Positions 35,389-46,739 of a stretch of 64,000 bases of DNA are shown one piece after another. The notes under the pieces are model-generated. The model had not been told where the DNA came from and searched no databases. It saw only the letters and a list, made by a program, of their open reading frames with translations. The first letter of the stretch is position 1, and each line of letters starts with the position of its first letter. The stretch lies in assembly GCA_961205875.1 (NCBI GenBank), contig OY540818.1, forward strand, positions 11,630,761 through 11,694,760, given 5' to 3'. The stretch comes from Sialis fuliginosa (Eukaryota > Arthropoda > Insecta > Megaloptera > Sialidae). Made by a program: the position numbers and the translations under genes.

Positions 35389-35703
35389 CTGTTTTTAAAT
35401 TCTTTATTATAGAATATTACATAACACAATATTTAAAAATATATATTTGCAATAATCACTTGTTTGAAAATCTGCTATACATACCTATATGTTTATATAT
35501 AATTATATAGTTCAAGATAATACAAAATTTTGAAAAATACATCTAATTTTATAAGTATCAAGTTAAAGAACATATTTGGATTTTATTAAAATTCGTGACA
35601 ACAAAATTATCTTGTATTATTTTGATATCGTTTTAGTAATTTATATAAACCATTCCTTTGATTATAACTGTCAGTGGGCTGTCATTTATATAATTATTAT
35701 AAA

Positions 35704-35722
35704 TTCTTTATAATACCGGACA
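35704..35722 (+). repeat. Solo TTCTTTATAATACCGGACAT end
   Basis: TTCTTTATAATACCGGACAT duplicates the terminal signature of the family at 7622, 35115 and 37928. The preceding 120 bp keep little recognisable family sequence, so this is a truncated or strongly diverged copy. The minus frame just downstream (35708-35911) starts inside it. Confidence 0.5.
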
Positions 35723-36150
35723 TAATACATCCCAAAGATTGTGTGAGAATTTGCCACACCTAATACAATTTGGCACCTTTGAAATATCTAAAAGTCGACG
35801 CTTAGTTCTATAACACCATGCAGACCATATCACCTGTTTGAATAAATACGTTTCTCTCACAGAACAATCCGAGTGGGCCGTGACAGGCCGCAGAAAGCGA
35901 GCATTCGCCATAAATCTTCACCGTTCTCTCTGTGGATATATATACAGGGGTTGATAAACAATGCAGCTCTAAATGTTTGTGTGATTTATAAGATCTGAAC
36001 TTTCAACTGTTTCCATATCTACCGGGTGAATTTCTAGTACTTTACAAAACGCATGTGTGGTGTGATGTTTTACAGACTATGTATGTATTCTATGGGTTTA
36101 GTTTACGCATTTATATGTATAAGGGATTCAATCTTTAAATATAACATGCC

Positions 36151-36229
36151 TTGGGTTGGGGTGAGAACCTTTAGGTCCACACAATCAACTTCCCAACACG
36201 GTATGATTATAAATACTTGAATACTGATT
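36151..36229 (+). repeat. 79-bp inverted repeat, left member
   Basis: This 79-bp block (starting TTGGGTTGGGGTGAG, containing CTTCCCAACACGGTATGATT) is repeated in inverted orientation at 39430-39508 with a single mismatch. The pair is 3.2 kb apart, much better matched than most repeats here, and the flanks do not match. It may be the terminal repeats of a 3.36-kb element (36151-39508) or two insertions of a short element. No matching target duplication was found. Confidence 0.75.
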
Positions 36230-37589
36230 TAGGGGTTGAATTTCGAAAAATCCTTTCGTCAAGACGCTTCTATTGGCACCCCAACGAAGTCAATAGCATT
36301 TTTTATTTACGAGATTTCGTGAACGTAAAAAATGACACGCACATATGTACGTACACACATAAACAGACATCTTTTTGAAAATAATGTAAATATACTATAG
36401 TGACCTTAAGACATACAATTATGTTGAAATTTTTGATTTTGATTTTCGAACCGATTACAATAACTTCCAGTTGGGAAGTTAAAAATGATTTTTTAAATGA
36501 ATTATTCTTAAAACATTATTAAATGTGTTTTAAATATTTCATTATAATTATAAATCCGTTGGCCCGGAATTGATACCTTTCATTCACCAGGGTACAGGTG
36601 AATTCCCCTAAGGAAGGATGTAGTTCTACGACAAAAAAATGTCAAAACAGATTTTGATCGGTTGTTCTACATTTGCTAACCCAATTTTCAAAGGAGTGCA
36701 AAAATGTTTTGTCACGTAGGGTCCATAAAGTTCTTAAAACTGTATACTGGATTAAAACAAAAATCAAAGATCGCTCCAAGATTACTGCACACTTGTTTTA
36801 CTTTTTAATATTTTATGTAACTCTTTAGATTTAAATTCTAGAATGCCAACAATAACTATAGCAAAAATCAGCACTTTATGTAACTCAGCTCATGACACCG
36901 ATAGTACAGTAGCTTTTGCTTTGTGTGTTAAATAACTAATCTTGTGTCGCGACAAAGGATCAAACACACACACTACTGACTCGTAAACACATGAGGCAGC
37001 TAGCTGATGTTCTATTGTTACACTTTAATAAAGAATTGGTTCAACTGTCCAGTTAAACGCTTGCATAAAGCACTTTATCCAATTTAATTCTGTTGTCAGA
37101 TTACCAGTTAGGAAATGTAGAGAATGTAATTTATCAGTAGTGGAAAATAAACTTATTTACTTTGAGTAATTATTATTTTATATCAAATAATTTATCTGAA
37201 GAAATACCTTCGTCTATTCTAATATAATATAAAATAAATAATTTCAATTAGTGAGTTTCATTATTTTTTATACGAATTCAAGAAGAAAACAATGGGAAAA
37301 TAAAACCAATTTCAGGCATTTTAAATAATCCGATACTTAAAAAAACGTTATTACATATAATTTGTTCAAATGTAGCCGACCGCCGCACAAAAGAGTGGTG
37401 TAGACAACTCTAATTAATTTTAAAATATCTATACTGCCGTGCTTATGTAAAGGGTAATAAGGTGTGAAAAGTAAAACCAAGAAAACTGAACTCGAAGTTT
37501 TTGATTTTTTTAAACTGAATTAATAATATATTTTTTCATAAAATTGTTTAGCGACCAATGATAAGTTACATGATTTCATTATGTCATTT

Positions 37590-37890
37590 GAGTGTAATTT
37601 TAGATTACAATTCATCAAAATGCCTAAATTGAGTGATTTACTGTCTTTTATTTCTGGTAATTTAAAAGCAGTAAGATGTGGTTTTACTGTCTTTGTACTA
37701 TAAAACAGAAGTACTGTTTTTTCTACTTTTTTATTTATTTAAATAGTTTTTTGTCAGGAATAAAACGCAGTAATGAAGAATAAAAATTCTGTTTTATTTC
37801 AATGAGTTTTATTGAGATCAAAATGAAAGTAACTGCTTTTTTATGTTGAAAAATGATTTTACTGCTTTTATATTTAGGAAAAGTAACTAA
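37590..37890. repeat. Degenerate reiteration of TTACTG(C/T)TTTT
   Basis: Motifs of the form TTTACTGTCTTT, TACTGTTTTTTC, TAACTGCTTTTTT and TTACTGCTTTTATA recur at least five times, with inverted forms AGCAGTAAGA and CGCAGTAATGAA, over ~280 bp. Spacing is irregular, so it is not a clean tandem array. Confidence 0.35.
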
Positions 37891-37927
37891 TTTTATATAT
37901 TCGATAAACTTAAAAAAATACTCCATT

Positions 37928-38225
37928 TAGCTAGCAAGCACTTTCAAATGGGGTATTAATTCTGTACTAGTATCTATGGGTTAGCTATGGAATTTAGAGC
38001 AGTGACACTTCAACTAATTGTAACACAGTTGGCGTCTTTCACCGTACAAAATAATTTTCATAATATCACCATTGTTTTAATACCGATGGTATTTACCTAC
38101 AACGCGTGCGTGAAATTGTCAAAGTCTTCAACAAACTCCAAAAGAACTGTCATATAAGTTTGATATCTCATTTTAAAGTGCTTGCTAGCTAGTAAATTTG
38201 CTAGCTTTTTTATAATACCGGACAT
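37928..38225 (-). mobile_element. TATAATACCGG-family element, copy 3 (both ends inverted)
   Basis: The left end TAGCTAGCAAGCACTTTCAA is mirrored on the right by ATTTTAAAGTGCTTGCTAGC (38170 on), and the right end continues to TTTTATAATACCGGACAT (38225). The body is the reverse complement of 35115-35388. This shows that the TATAATACCGG signature is the outer part of a terminal inverted repeat, which is truncated on the left side of this copy. Confidence 0.75.
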
Positions 38226-39429
38226 AGGCGGTAAATGAAGTTTACGGCACTATAACCTTACCATCTTCACTTGTGTATTTTTTGATATTTTTTTAAAATA
38301 TTTTACTTATGGAATAAAAAATGCATGTGTTTTTCAAATTCTTTAAAATTAATAAATTACAAATGCTTTATAATCGGCATTATACTAATCAATATCAAAT
38401 TATATATTTTTTTAAAACACACACCATCATACTACAACATACTACACAATTGTTGCAAATAAGATTCAGGTAGTTATAGAAAAAAAAACTTCTTTTAATA
38501 CTCAATAGACAAAGATTTAAATAAATATAAATAATATTGGTATAGCAGTTCAATTAAAATGTTGAAAATTAGCTGCTGCAAACCACCGATTGGCGCGCTA
38601 TGTAAATTCTATTTTAATTATAAAGTTTCTGCTGCTTTTCATTTATTTTATTTTAGAAAGTTTAAAGGGCTTCTATAATTGATTTGTTTTCGTTCGTTTA
38701 AACAATGGAGTTACTTTTCGCACATAAAGGGGGCATGTCTGTTACAGGAGAGGTAATCCAAGTAATTTAAAATATAATTTTTCATTTCGAAATGTCTTTC
38801 TAAAAGTATATCTACTTACTATTTTAATAAATATTATAACTTTATAAGAAAATATTAATCATTTTTTCTTAATACGTGTCTGACCTAATTATTCAATACA
38901 TAAAAGTCAATTAGTTATAGGTAAATCAAATCGTTATTTTCTTTAAATTATAAGCATTTAAAAAAATATAATAAATTCGAAAATAATAAAACAAAATTTT
39001 ACTTTATTCAGCATTTTTCTAGTGAGAAATTACTGGGAAAAATAAAAATTAAAACCGAGTCTCTATGGAATCATTGAAGATACCATTTAACAAAATCTGT
39101 AGGTAACAACATCAGAAATAAATGAAAATCTGATGACGCAAAGCCTCTGAGAATACGATTAGTGGTTCTAAAGGTTTTCATTGAAATTCTGTTCTTTAAA
39201 ATTATATGGATGTGTAGAGGTGGTTATAAAAAAACATTTATATTTTAAAAATATATTTCCATCTATGGAAAAATAAATAAATAAATTAAATACCAATTTT
39301 TATCAAATTCTTTCTTAGAAAACTAATATTCATAATACAAAGGTCAGTTTTACTTCTGACCAATTCCATTAAAATTTTTCATATACATATTAAAAAAATA
39401 TTCACATAAAGTATATGGAAACAATAAAT
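38226..39429. other. AT-rich DNA, no gene recognised
   Basis: No open frame, palindrome or family match was noticed in this stretch. If 36151-39508 is one element, this is its interior, and it carries no transposase-like frame. Confidence 0.4.
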
Positions 39430-39508
39430 AATCAGTATTCAAGTATTTATAATCATACCGTGTTGGGAAGTTGATTGTGTGGACCTAAAGGGTCTCACCC
39501 CAACCCAA
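39430..39508 (-). repeat. 79-bp inverted repeat, right member
   Basis: Reverse complement of 36151-36229 with one difference. Beyond it (39509-39660) lies a higher-GC stretch (GTGAGTGAGCGGGCGTGAAG, GAGCGTGCACGATCCTGAG, TTACTCACGCGCCAAGC), part of a 66-codon minus frame with no recognisable domain. Confidence 0.75.
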
Positions 39509-39660
39509 AGCTTGTTTTGTAACCGTGAGTGAGCGGGCGTGAAGAAAAAAAATTCTCTCATGAGCGTGCACGATCCTGAGCTAAAATTACTCACGCGCCA
39601 AGCTCTTATACAAAGAACATTGGAAGAAAGATATATCAATTACAACAATATCATAATAAA

Positions 39661-42042
39661 TATCTTCTTAGTTTAATCAACCCAACACACGCACACGATA
39701 ATATTTGTTATCAAACTATCCCAATCAATTTCACTCACTGTAATCCCAACAATTAATCACATAGGAAACAATTAACATGAGAAAGTTTACACAAACTTGT
39801 GCACAACACCATAACTCGCGAAGCTAAAAGCAACACATATTGTACCTAAATCTGTTCTGAAGTGCCTCACTAATTATGGATGTACTCATTGTCATTCATT
39901 TTCATTTATTAACCCATACCCGACGACTGACATACGTTTGCCATATCACACTCTACATTCCTTGTACGCGGATGATGCACACGTTTGTAACAAGATTACA
40001 ATCAAAATTCAAATTTGAAATAGTGATATTTAAGAAAGTGTTATTCATATCGGGATGAAATTTGGACTAAAATTAAATCATTACTCAGGAGTTAAATTGT
40101 GTTTAATTTTTGTTGTTAAAAATATATATCTAAAACAAAATTAACAGTATATTTTAAAAAAACGGTCGCATATGGAGGTCGCTTTGTATTATTTTCCAAG
40201 CATGGACGAGGTTAACATCCCCGGAGAAATTAATAAACCACCAGTGTTAATCGAAATCTAAACTAGAGACTAACTAACCTGAAATAACAGTGACACAATT
40301 CGTTGTGCGAATTTATGTATAGTATTTCGCGTCAGTGAAGAGGCCGAAATTTATTATGTAATTTAATTACACGTGGCAATTAAATTATATCAGATTTATT
40401 GTGTCAATTAACGTACACATGTTTCTAAATTTTGATGAACTCGTATTTTCGATTGTTTGGAATTTACGCCACTTTATTTTTGCAATTTGTGGATGTTATA
40501 AGATATTTATTACATCTTCGAGTTACCAAATATTAATTAACAACTGTTAGAAAGGTACAGCGAATATTTGAATAGACTTTTAGAAACCCCAAACATTGTT
40601 CCCTATAATTAAAGAAATAAAATTTAAAATCAGATTAGATTATTAGGGTACCTAATATTAAATGGACCATTTAGATCCTATATACTAGTCGAAAAACGTA
40701 TTTTAACTAAAAAACGAAATATTCAGTATTTTGGTTGTGAAAATTAAACCTTTCTTAACTGGTATTTTGAAGTAAAATATAATATAAAGAACGTAAATAC
40801 TACAACTAAAAGCCTCGTTTCAATCTCTCATTGAAACTATCGATAACGTCTCGTAAAAAAATTAAGCCGATCTCGTTTTGGTTTCGTCTCATACATGTGA
40901 CCGAAGTTTTTCTAAAAAAATAAAAAATACCAAAACTCTCGGCAAACTGTCGACGAAACTTATAAATTGATATATTTCAGATAGTCTCGATAAAATTCAT
41001 GCAGTCTCGTTTTAAAACTTCATCATGGTAAGTAAACAAAAAAAGAATACATAATAATAATAAAACAACTTTAAAAATCATAACCAATAAAAATTTTCAA
41101 TACCAAATTCGTGAAACAAAACATTGGTACATATCAGAAAACTTCAATTTTTCATGAATATAAATATTTACCCAGCATAAAAATACGTACATAAAAACTG
41201 AAAACTGCTAAAATAAACAAACACTGAGGCAAACTCGTTCCAAACCCTTACAAATACAAAAAAAAACTTTACGAATATGCGTACGTAACACAATTTGTTG
41301 GTAAATGTTATTTTAAAAGTTTCAATGATTCGGTATAAAAAAAATACACATCCGGAAAAGTCATGACCGCAAAAGGGAAAACACCGGAAACCTTGTGCTA
41401 TAATAGATTAGTGAAATTACTTCCCTCATTTAAAATTTATTTAATCAGGCCGCAATCCTGGATTCCACACAGCTAATAAAAGTTTATTTTATAAAATAAA
41501 ACGAGGAGATTTTCGCTTCACTTCATTTCCTTCTCGCAATCTCCGGGAATATCCAAGAAATGCAGTTTTTTGTGAAAAGACTTCAAATCTTTTGAGAAAA
41601 TCAAATCTTCTATACATACAAAATACCTTAGCTTTCCTTCTGGTAATCCTTCAGTTTTGATCAGTTTATCGATAAGAAGGATTTTTATTTGAAAATAATA
41701 AAAATAAGAGTATTGGTTTTAAATCAAAATGAGATATAAAATAGTTCACCAACGTGTTACAAAGACTGTTATTTTTTTATTTAATATTGAAGATTGTATC
41801 CTGAACCCTCGGACAATGGGGTAGACCGCGGTAGACGTATATTTTTTTGGTATACGCATTGACCTCAGTTATTAAATATGTAAATAAATAATCTAACATG
41901 CAGAATTAATTAAATTTTTTTTTAATTACCAGTATTGTATGCAATTAGAAGCATATTTCTATATAATTAGCAAAAGTGAGTTAAAAATGTAAAAAATATT
42001 TAAAAATTTGTAGACCAATAATTACACAGGTTGAATGTTTCT
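39661..42042. other. AT-rich DNA with recurrent TCTCGT motifs
   Basis: Between 40815 and 41020 TCTCGT-like words recur (AACGTCTCGTAAA, GATCTCGTTTTGG, CGTCTCATACATG, GTCTCGATAAAA, GTCTCGTTTTAA), about five in 200 bp, interspersed with GAAACT/AGTTTC pairs. Related words CATCTCGTATA occur near 18407 and 18463. No gene is supported. A 60-codon plus frame at 39876 is not convincing. Confidence 0.35.
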
Positions 42043-42190
42043 AAGTTGGCTAAACCTCAAATTAAAAAAAAACTGGTAAGCAGAAAATTCTAAAAATTTA
42101 AATTTCGACTATACTCGACCAATACTATTGTACAATGCTATATAGGTTGCTTTTTTGGCTTCGCACTTTTTTTTGTGTAGCTATGTTATT
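42043..42190 (+). mobile_element. Single arm of the GGTAAGCAGAAAATTC foldback family
   Basis: Starting AAGTTGGCTAAACC, then ACTGGTAAGCAGAAAATTCT, CGACTATACTCGACCAATAC and GGTTGCTTTTTTGGC, it matches the reverse complement of the loop and left arm of the complete foldback at 61274-61582. Only one arm is present here, so this is a half-element. It shows the foldback is a dispersed family rather than a local event. Confidence 0.7.
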
Positions 42191-43515
42191 TATGGGATAT
42201 TAGCGAGAATATCAAATTTGTATAGAATTTTCCGTAAATGTTTGTCTTATATCGAAAAATTGTTATAAAAAAATAACGGTATACAAAAAATAAATATTCC
42301 AATGAAAATAGAAAACTATAAATAAATTATACTAATGTCATAAAAATAAAGATCACAAATGATATTAAGCCCTTACTCCATAAGATTAAAATTGTTATAA
42401 ATAATAAAAATTGAATATTTACCAGAAAAACAAAAATGTGAAATAACTGTTTTTATAAAATATAAATACCCCCATGAACGGTAAAGTTTAAAAATTTTAC
42501 TTACTTTCTACACACCACAGGAAAGGAAATATGATCTTGTAGATGTTCTGTAAAATAAAAAAAATCATTTTTAGCGTGTGCATAAATAATTTAAATATTT
42601 ATCAAGAAAATATTGTAATTAATTCACACACGCAAGTTACCTCTCACCACTATATAAACAATCTTAATTGTTACTATAGTCATTACTATTAATAGTTCTA
42701 CGGCCATTAATATTTATGTCTCTTAATTGAATAATTGTATAATGAACGAATGGATCAATACAAATATATATTATATGAAATAATATTTTAATCTAGGTAC
42801 TTCATTTAAATGTTAAATTAACAATGTCATTCAGCATTGATTGATCGAACGGTCAGTAAATTTTACAATGTGAGAAAATCCTTTTGGTTAGGTAATTCAG
42901 ATGTCACACAGTAAAAAAATAACTATTCTATTTTTTACAATTTAACATTTAGAATCGTTTAGACCTGAAAGACAATTAACATTGGTGTTTTTTTAACAAA
43001 ATTGCAACAAACCCTATACATTTTTTAATACCAAGTGTTTTAAAAACACAGTATTGCTGTTTAGTATTTTTCCAATATAAATACGACATTATATTAAAGC
43101 AATATTTATTTATTCTTTTTTCCGTCTAAACATAAATAAACTTTTGTGTACACAATTTATTTAAAACACGTCTTCCTTTAATCACAGAATCTCCATCATC
43201 AATAAAATATTACTCAAGACAAATTGTACGTGAGAAATAAAATACATACATATATACAAAAAAAAAGATAACACGAGAGACGTGTTTACTTTCTTCCTTT
43301 AACCGAGTAAACAAAAGCTCCTTCAATATTCTTTGATATTCGGATGTTGTTTTAATCAGAAATTCAAAACGTTTGATTTACCGGACCGTTACACAATTTC
43401 ACAGTTGTTCGGTTCATTGGGTTCTATCGGCTTATCTATACGTGTACAGTTCTGTGCATGAGCGTTCGCAGATAACAGTAAAGGGGAAGGGAGCTTACCC
43501 CACACCTTTGAAATA
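42191..43515. other. AT-rich DNA leading to a GC-richer leader at 43380-43510
   Basis: The sequence is AT-rich and unremarkable until 43380, where complexity rises (CCGGACCGTTACAC, GGTTCTATCGGCTTATC, GAGCGTTCGCAGATAAC). The minus frame at 43389-43580 crosses this patch. A GGTAAGC donor-like site occurs on the minus strand near 43497, but no convincing acceptor pairs with it. Confidence 0.35.
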
Positions 43516-43713
43516 ATGTCGATCAAATTAAAACCGTCAGAAATAAATATAATATTAATTGCTATACTTGTTTTTATCATTGTTAGTTATATAACGGGTG
43601 AATATAAATTCCTATATAATAATAAGTCAAGGAAAATGATGTGGCCACCACAAGACTTTTTTATACAATATTATACAGAAATCTTGAAACGGTTCGTTTT
43701 AACAAAAAAATAA
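43516..43713 (+). CDS. Candidate small membrane ORF, 65 codons (doubtful)
   Basis: ATG-initiated 65-codon frame. Residues 10-26 form a continuous hydrophobic stretch (INIILIAILVFIIVSYI) that would span a membrane, followed by a basic, aromatic tail with a WPPQDFF segment. The 130 bp before it are GC-richer than average and could be a leader. Against it: about ten ATG frames of this size are expected by chance in the window, hydrophobic stretches are common in AT-rich random frames, and no family is recognised. Confidence 0.2.
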   Translation: MSIKLKPSEINIILIAILVFIIVSYITGEYKFLYNNKSRKMMWPPQDFFIQYYTEILKRFVLTKK

Positions 43714-43849
43714 TAAGAACATAAATCTTAGATCCGAAACATTTTTACAACTTTATCTAAAAACATTTTTTATGAACAGTTTCGAAATAATTAAAAAAAT
43801 GGATTATAATATCATTAAAAAATAACTTTCGGAAAAAAAGTGTAACCTA

Positions 43850-44085
43850 GAGTAAATATCTGTTTCGGGTTTAAGAATGCTCTAGAAATATAGTTTAAAA
43901 TTTCATGTTTGTATGTTTCACCATTTTAACTAAAGAGCGTTCACAGATCGACAGACAGACACACATACATTGATGCAATTGGTCGTATTCGAATCAGAAA
44001 TCCTCAAAACGTGTAACTTTGTTAATATCTCAAGTTGGATTTTTTTCATGATTACCATACTTTATTATACAGTACATTTCATGTA
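43850..44085 (+). repeat. GACAGACAGACACACATACA repeat with ATACTTTATTATACAGTAC tail
   Basis: GACAGACAGACACACATACA, TTGATGCAATTGGTCGTATT, GAATCAGAAATCC, then a TTTGTTAATATCTC block and ATACTTTATTATACAGTAC. The middle matches 55375-55440, and the tail matches 1617-1635 exactly. It is a dispersed, non-coding family of unknown class. Confidence 0.55.
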
Positions 44086-44259
44086 TGTATAAAAACGTAA
44101 AAATTATAACTTGTATAGATATTTTATATTTAAATAAGACTTTTGTTTTCCAGATATTAAACAAACGAACAAAGTAATTTATTTTCGTGATTGTTCTTCA
44201 TTCTACAATCATTTATATTATATTTTTGTAATTTCGGAATTTATATTAAAAAAAGTTAT

Positions 44260-44400
44260 ATTATATACAGGCTGAATCAATAATTTATATTTCTTCGATA
44301 TCTCATCTGATTTAAGAGATACCTACAATGTAGTCCCGAAAAAATTACATAATAAACGATATTTTTTTAAACGGAAAGATTTGTTTCTACCTTATTTAAT
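44260..44400 (+). repeat. TATACAGGCTGAATCAATAA repeat edge
   Basis: ATATACAGGCTGAATCAATA, then TATTTCTTCGATATCTCATC. It has the form of the TATACAGGGTG-type edges. Only one end is visible. Confidence 0.35.
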
Positions 44401-44550
44401 TCCTGCTATAATAATGGTACAATATTAAAAAAAAAACGTGGAGGGGTAAATGTGATATAATATTTACGTTTTTAGACATTACTTTGAAAAATCATTTTTT
44501 GAGATTCTATTCCCGCATTTTGATAGTGTGGTAGTAGCTTAAACTATGCA

Positions 44551-44790
44551 TTACTTAGTTTGCGTATTATTATTATGTCGATGGAACATCAAATCCTTTC
44601 GTGAAAAGTTTAAGTACAATTTGTCAAACCCCATGGACAATTCTTGCGGCGCACATGGTTCTCTGTGTGCGTATATTACACGTTGACATTTAACTAGGTC
44701 TATAGTGAACTCTTTTGTGCAATTTGGGTCTAATACAGAAAGCATTTTAATTAAATAATTATCCAATGTTTTGCCTGTAGACTGATTTGG
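44551..44790 (-). other. Possible exon or gene fragment, minus strand
   Basis: The minus strand is open from 44790 to a stop at 44551-44553, with codons of mixed composition encoding a peptide that includes VLDPNCTKEFTIDLVKCQRV and REPCAPQELSMGFDK. GC content is above the surroundings. There is no upstream ATG in frame. An acceptor-like CTACAG lies just inside the 5' edge and a GTAATG at the 3' edge could be a weak donor. No domain is recognised, and a chance frame remains possible. Confidence 0.25.
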
Positions 44791-45106
44791 TTATCTTTTA
44801 ATCTAACTGCGAATTGATTATTGATCTCGAAAATTATCTGGTTTGACATTATTAAGGAAGAATACAAATAGTTTTTGATTCTTTGTTAAATTAAAAAGAA
44901 GTTGGATAACTGACAATTTGAGGTAAACCCATGAAAGTTATAATTCTTATGAAAAAAATTGAATAATGTTCGTTTAATTATTAATACTACCTACAATACA
45001 CTATATTATTGACAAATCTGCATACATTTCTTGTAATTTGTAATATTGTGTGACTGCAAACACTTGTAATAAGTTTGTGTGTTTTTTTAAGACTTTAACA
45101 GTTTTC

Positions 45107-45254
45107 CTGTTGCCTACGTTGTCATATTTTCTTACTTAACATTTCGACTATTATGTCGGAGTCTTCTTCAAAGTGTTTCTGAAACTTTTCTGAAGAAGAC
45201 TCCGACACGAAAGTCGAAACATCAAATAAGAAAATACGACAACGTAGACAACAG
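45107..45254. mobile_element. 148-bp palindrome built on TCGGAGTCTTCTTCA
   Basis: The left arm CTGTTGCCTACGTTGTC, ATATTTTCTTACTTAACAT, TTTCGACT, TCGGAGTCTTCTTCA is mirrored on the right by TGAAGAAGACTCCGACACGA, AAGTCGAAACATC, AATAAGAAAATACGACAACG and TAGACAACAG. The arms are ~64 bp and differ slightly. The 20-bp spacer itself contains GTTTCTGAAAC, so folding is nearly continuous. Hairpins containing 'CTGAAGAAGAC..GTCGAAAC' recur in animal repeats. The minus frame at 45151-45405 is a by-product. Confidence 0.75.
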
Positions 45255-45350
45255 CTCGGAAACTTAGTGCATATGTATAACTGCCACGAAACCCTAAAGA
45301 ATAAAAATAAGTACTATTTAGTGTCATTATGACAGCAATAAATATGTTTG

Positions 45351-45440
45351 ATATACCGGGTGTTCTAGACCCAATCTGCAGTACCCCCACTCTTCCTCCC
45401 ATCAAATCGGTCCTTCAGATTGAGTGATGTACAGAGGCCT
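45351..45440 (+). repeat. ATATACCGGGTGTTCT repeat edge
   Basis: ATATACCGGGTGTTCTAGAC closely matches the end of the element at 12298-13082 (ATATACCGAGTGTTCTAAAT). A short C-rich stretch follows (CCCCCACTCTTCCTCCC). No opposite end was recognised. Confidence 0.45.
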
Positions 45441-45917
45441 TTAGAATTATTAGAGAATAATAATAATTTCATATCCATAAACAAGGCCCTAAAAATTTCT
45501 CCTGAACACACTCCTGCATATAAACGTATGTGTGTATTACATTATTACTTGCATGAGCGAGTTCCATTTCAGATCTGCCCTGCATCAATAAACATCAAAT
45601 AAGTCTTCTGTCTGTGTTTACTTTCATTTTTTATTCGTACACAACCCGGCTTGAATATCTGTAGTTTATTCAGAGCATGGAAAGGATAATGGTAGATTAA
45701 AAATGTATGTATAGCAGTATAGGACATGAAGCTTTGGCAAAGCATTTCTTCGAATGAAAATATCAATTATTTTAAATAAACTAGTAGATGGACTCTTTAA
45801 AAATGGTAGGAAGAAAATTGGTTATCAAGCTGTTTTTATTTAGGATTATTTTAGTAATAGATATTCAAGAAACATAAATATAATAAGAGATATGTATAAC
45901 GTAGTTATTTCTTTTAT

Positions 45918-46265
45918 AATAGGCATGATGCCTAATTTTAAAAAACTATTCTATGATGATCTCACCTGTCTCTTATTTCCAAAAAAATACTTATTTCTGC
46001 AGAAAATAAAGGTTTAATCACAAAAATTGGCCCTTTTAAAACTAATTTTGAATTTGACGCCAAAACGCTCGCAGGTGTCATGGCGCATTTTTGACGTACG
46101 CTTATGTAAACACTCCTTGTCAACGATAGTAAATCCTTGTTCCAAAAAATATATTAATCTTGCTTATAATATAAAAATTAATACCTTTTTTAGAATCTTT
46201 TTAACCTATATCATTATTTAAAATCATAATTTCAGTGATACTTTGTTACTGGCATCATGCCTATT
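45918..46265. mobile_element. 348-bp element with AATAGGCATGATGCC terminal repeats
   Basis: AATAGGCATGATGCC at 45918-45932 is exactly mirrored by GGCATCATGCCTATT at 46251-46265. The terminal word is itself nearly palindromic (AGGCATGATGCCT). The interior has no open frame beyond a 64-codon one starting near the centre. No clear target duplication. A miniature DNA element is the likely reading. Confidence 0.6.
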
Positions 46266-46739
46266 GTCATTTCAATAAAAAAAACGTCTTCAATCTCAGA
46301 TGTCCATTTCATTGCGTATCTCCCCTACTATATAAATACGATACATATATATAGAAATTGTAATTTAATCTAGTTGACTAAACCGGACTAGAATTATCTG
46401 GTGATAAAGGGTTTCATATAATGTTTGTATATGTCTGGCGAGGATTTTCAATAATGAGAGTAATTAATTTAAAATTGCTTTTTATGAAGACATTATACCC
46501 GTCAAAATCTATTTCACTAAATTTTAAATTAATAGTTCTTTTTTATTTTTCCAAAATAATGTCAAAAAAAGGAAAGAAATAAATGAAAAATTTTCCGTCA
46601 TAAGTCTCTAGTGGTATGTGTGACGCGAGATATCGGTTAAACAGGTTTTTTATTTTGCATTTGCATGTTAGAAATCACTACGCTAAAGTTTAACTTCTAA
46701 CGCGCGTATATAAGTAGTTATATACTCACTCACATTTTT

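Noticed and set aside
36151-39508. 36151-39508 as a coding transposon
   Set aside because: No open frame of useful length between the 79-bp repeats. Only a non-coding interpretation is tenable from sequence.
43389-43580. Minus-strand exon ending at a GGTAAGC donor near 43497
   Set aside because: The donor word is good but no acceptor with a pyrimidine tract lies upstream in a suitable position, and the frame continues through the donor.
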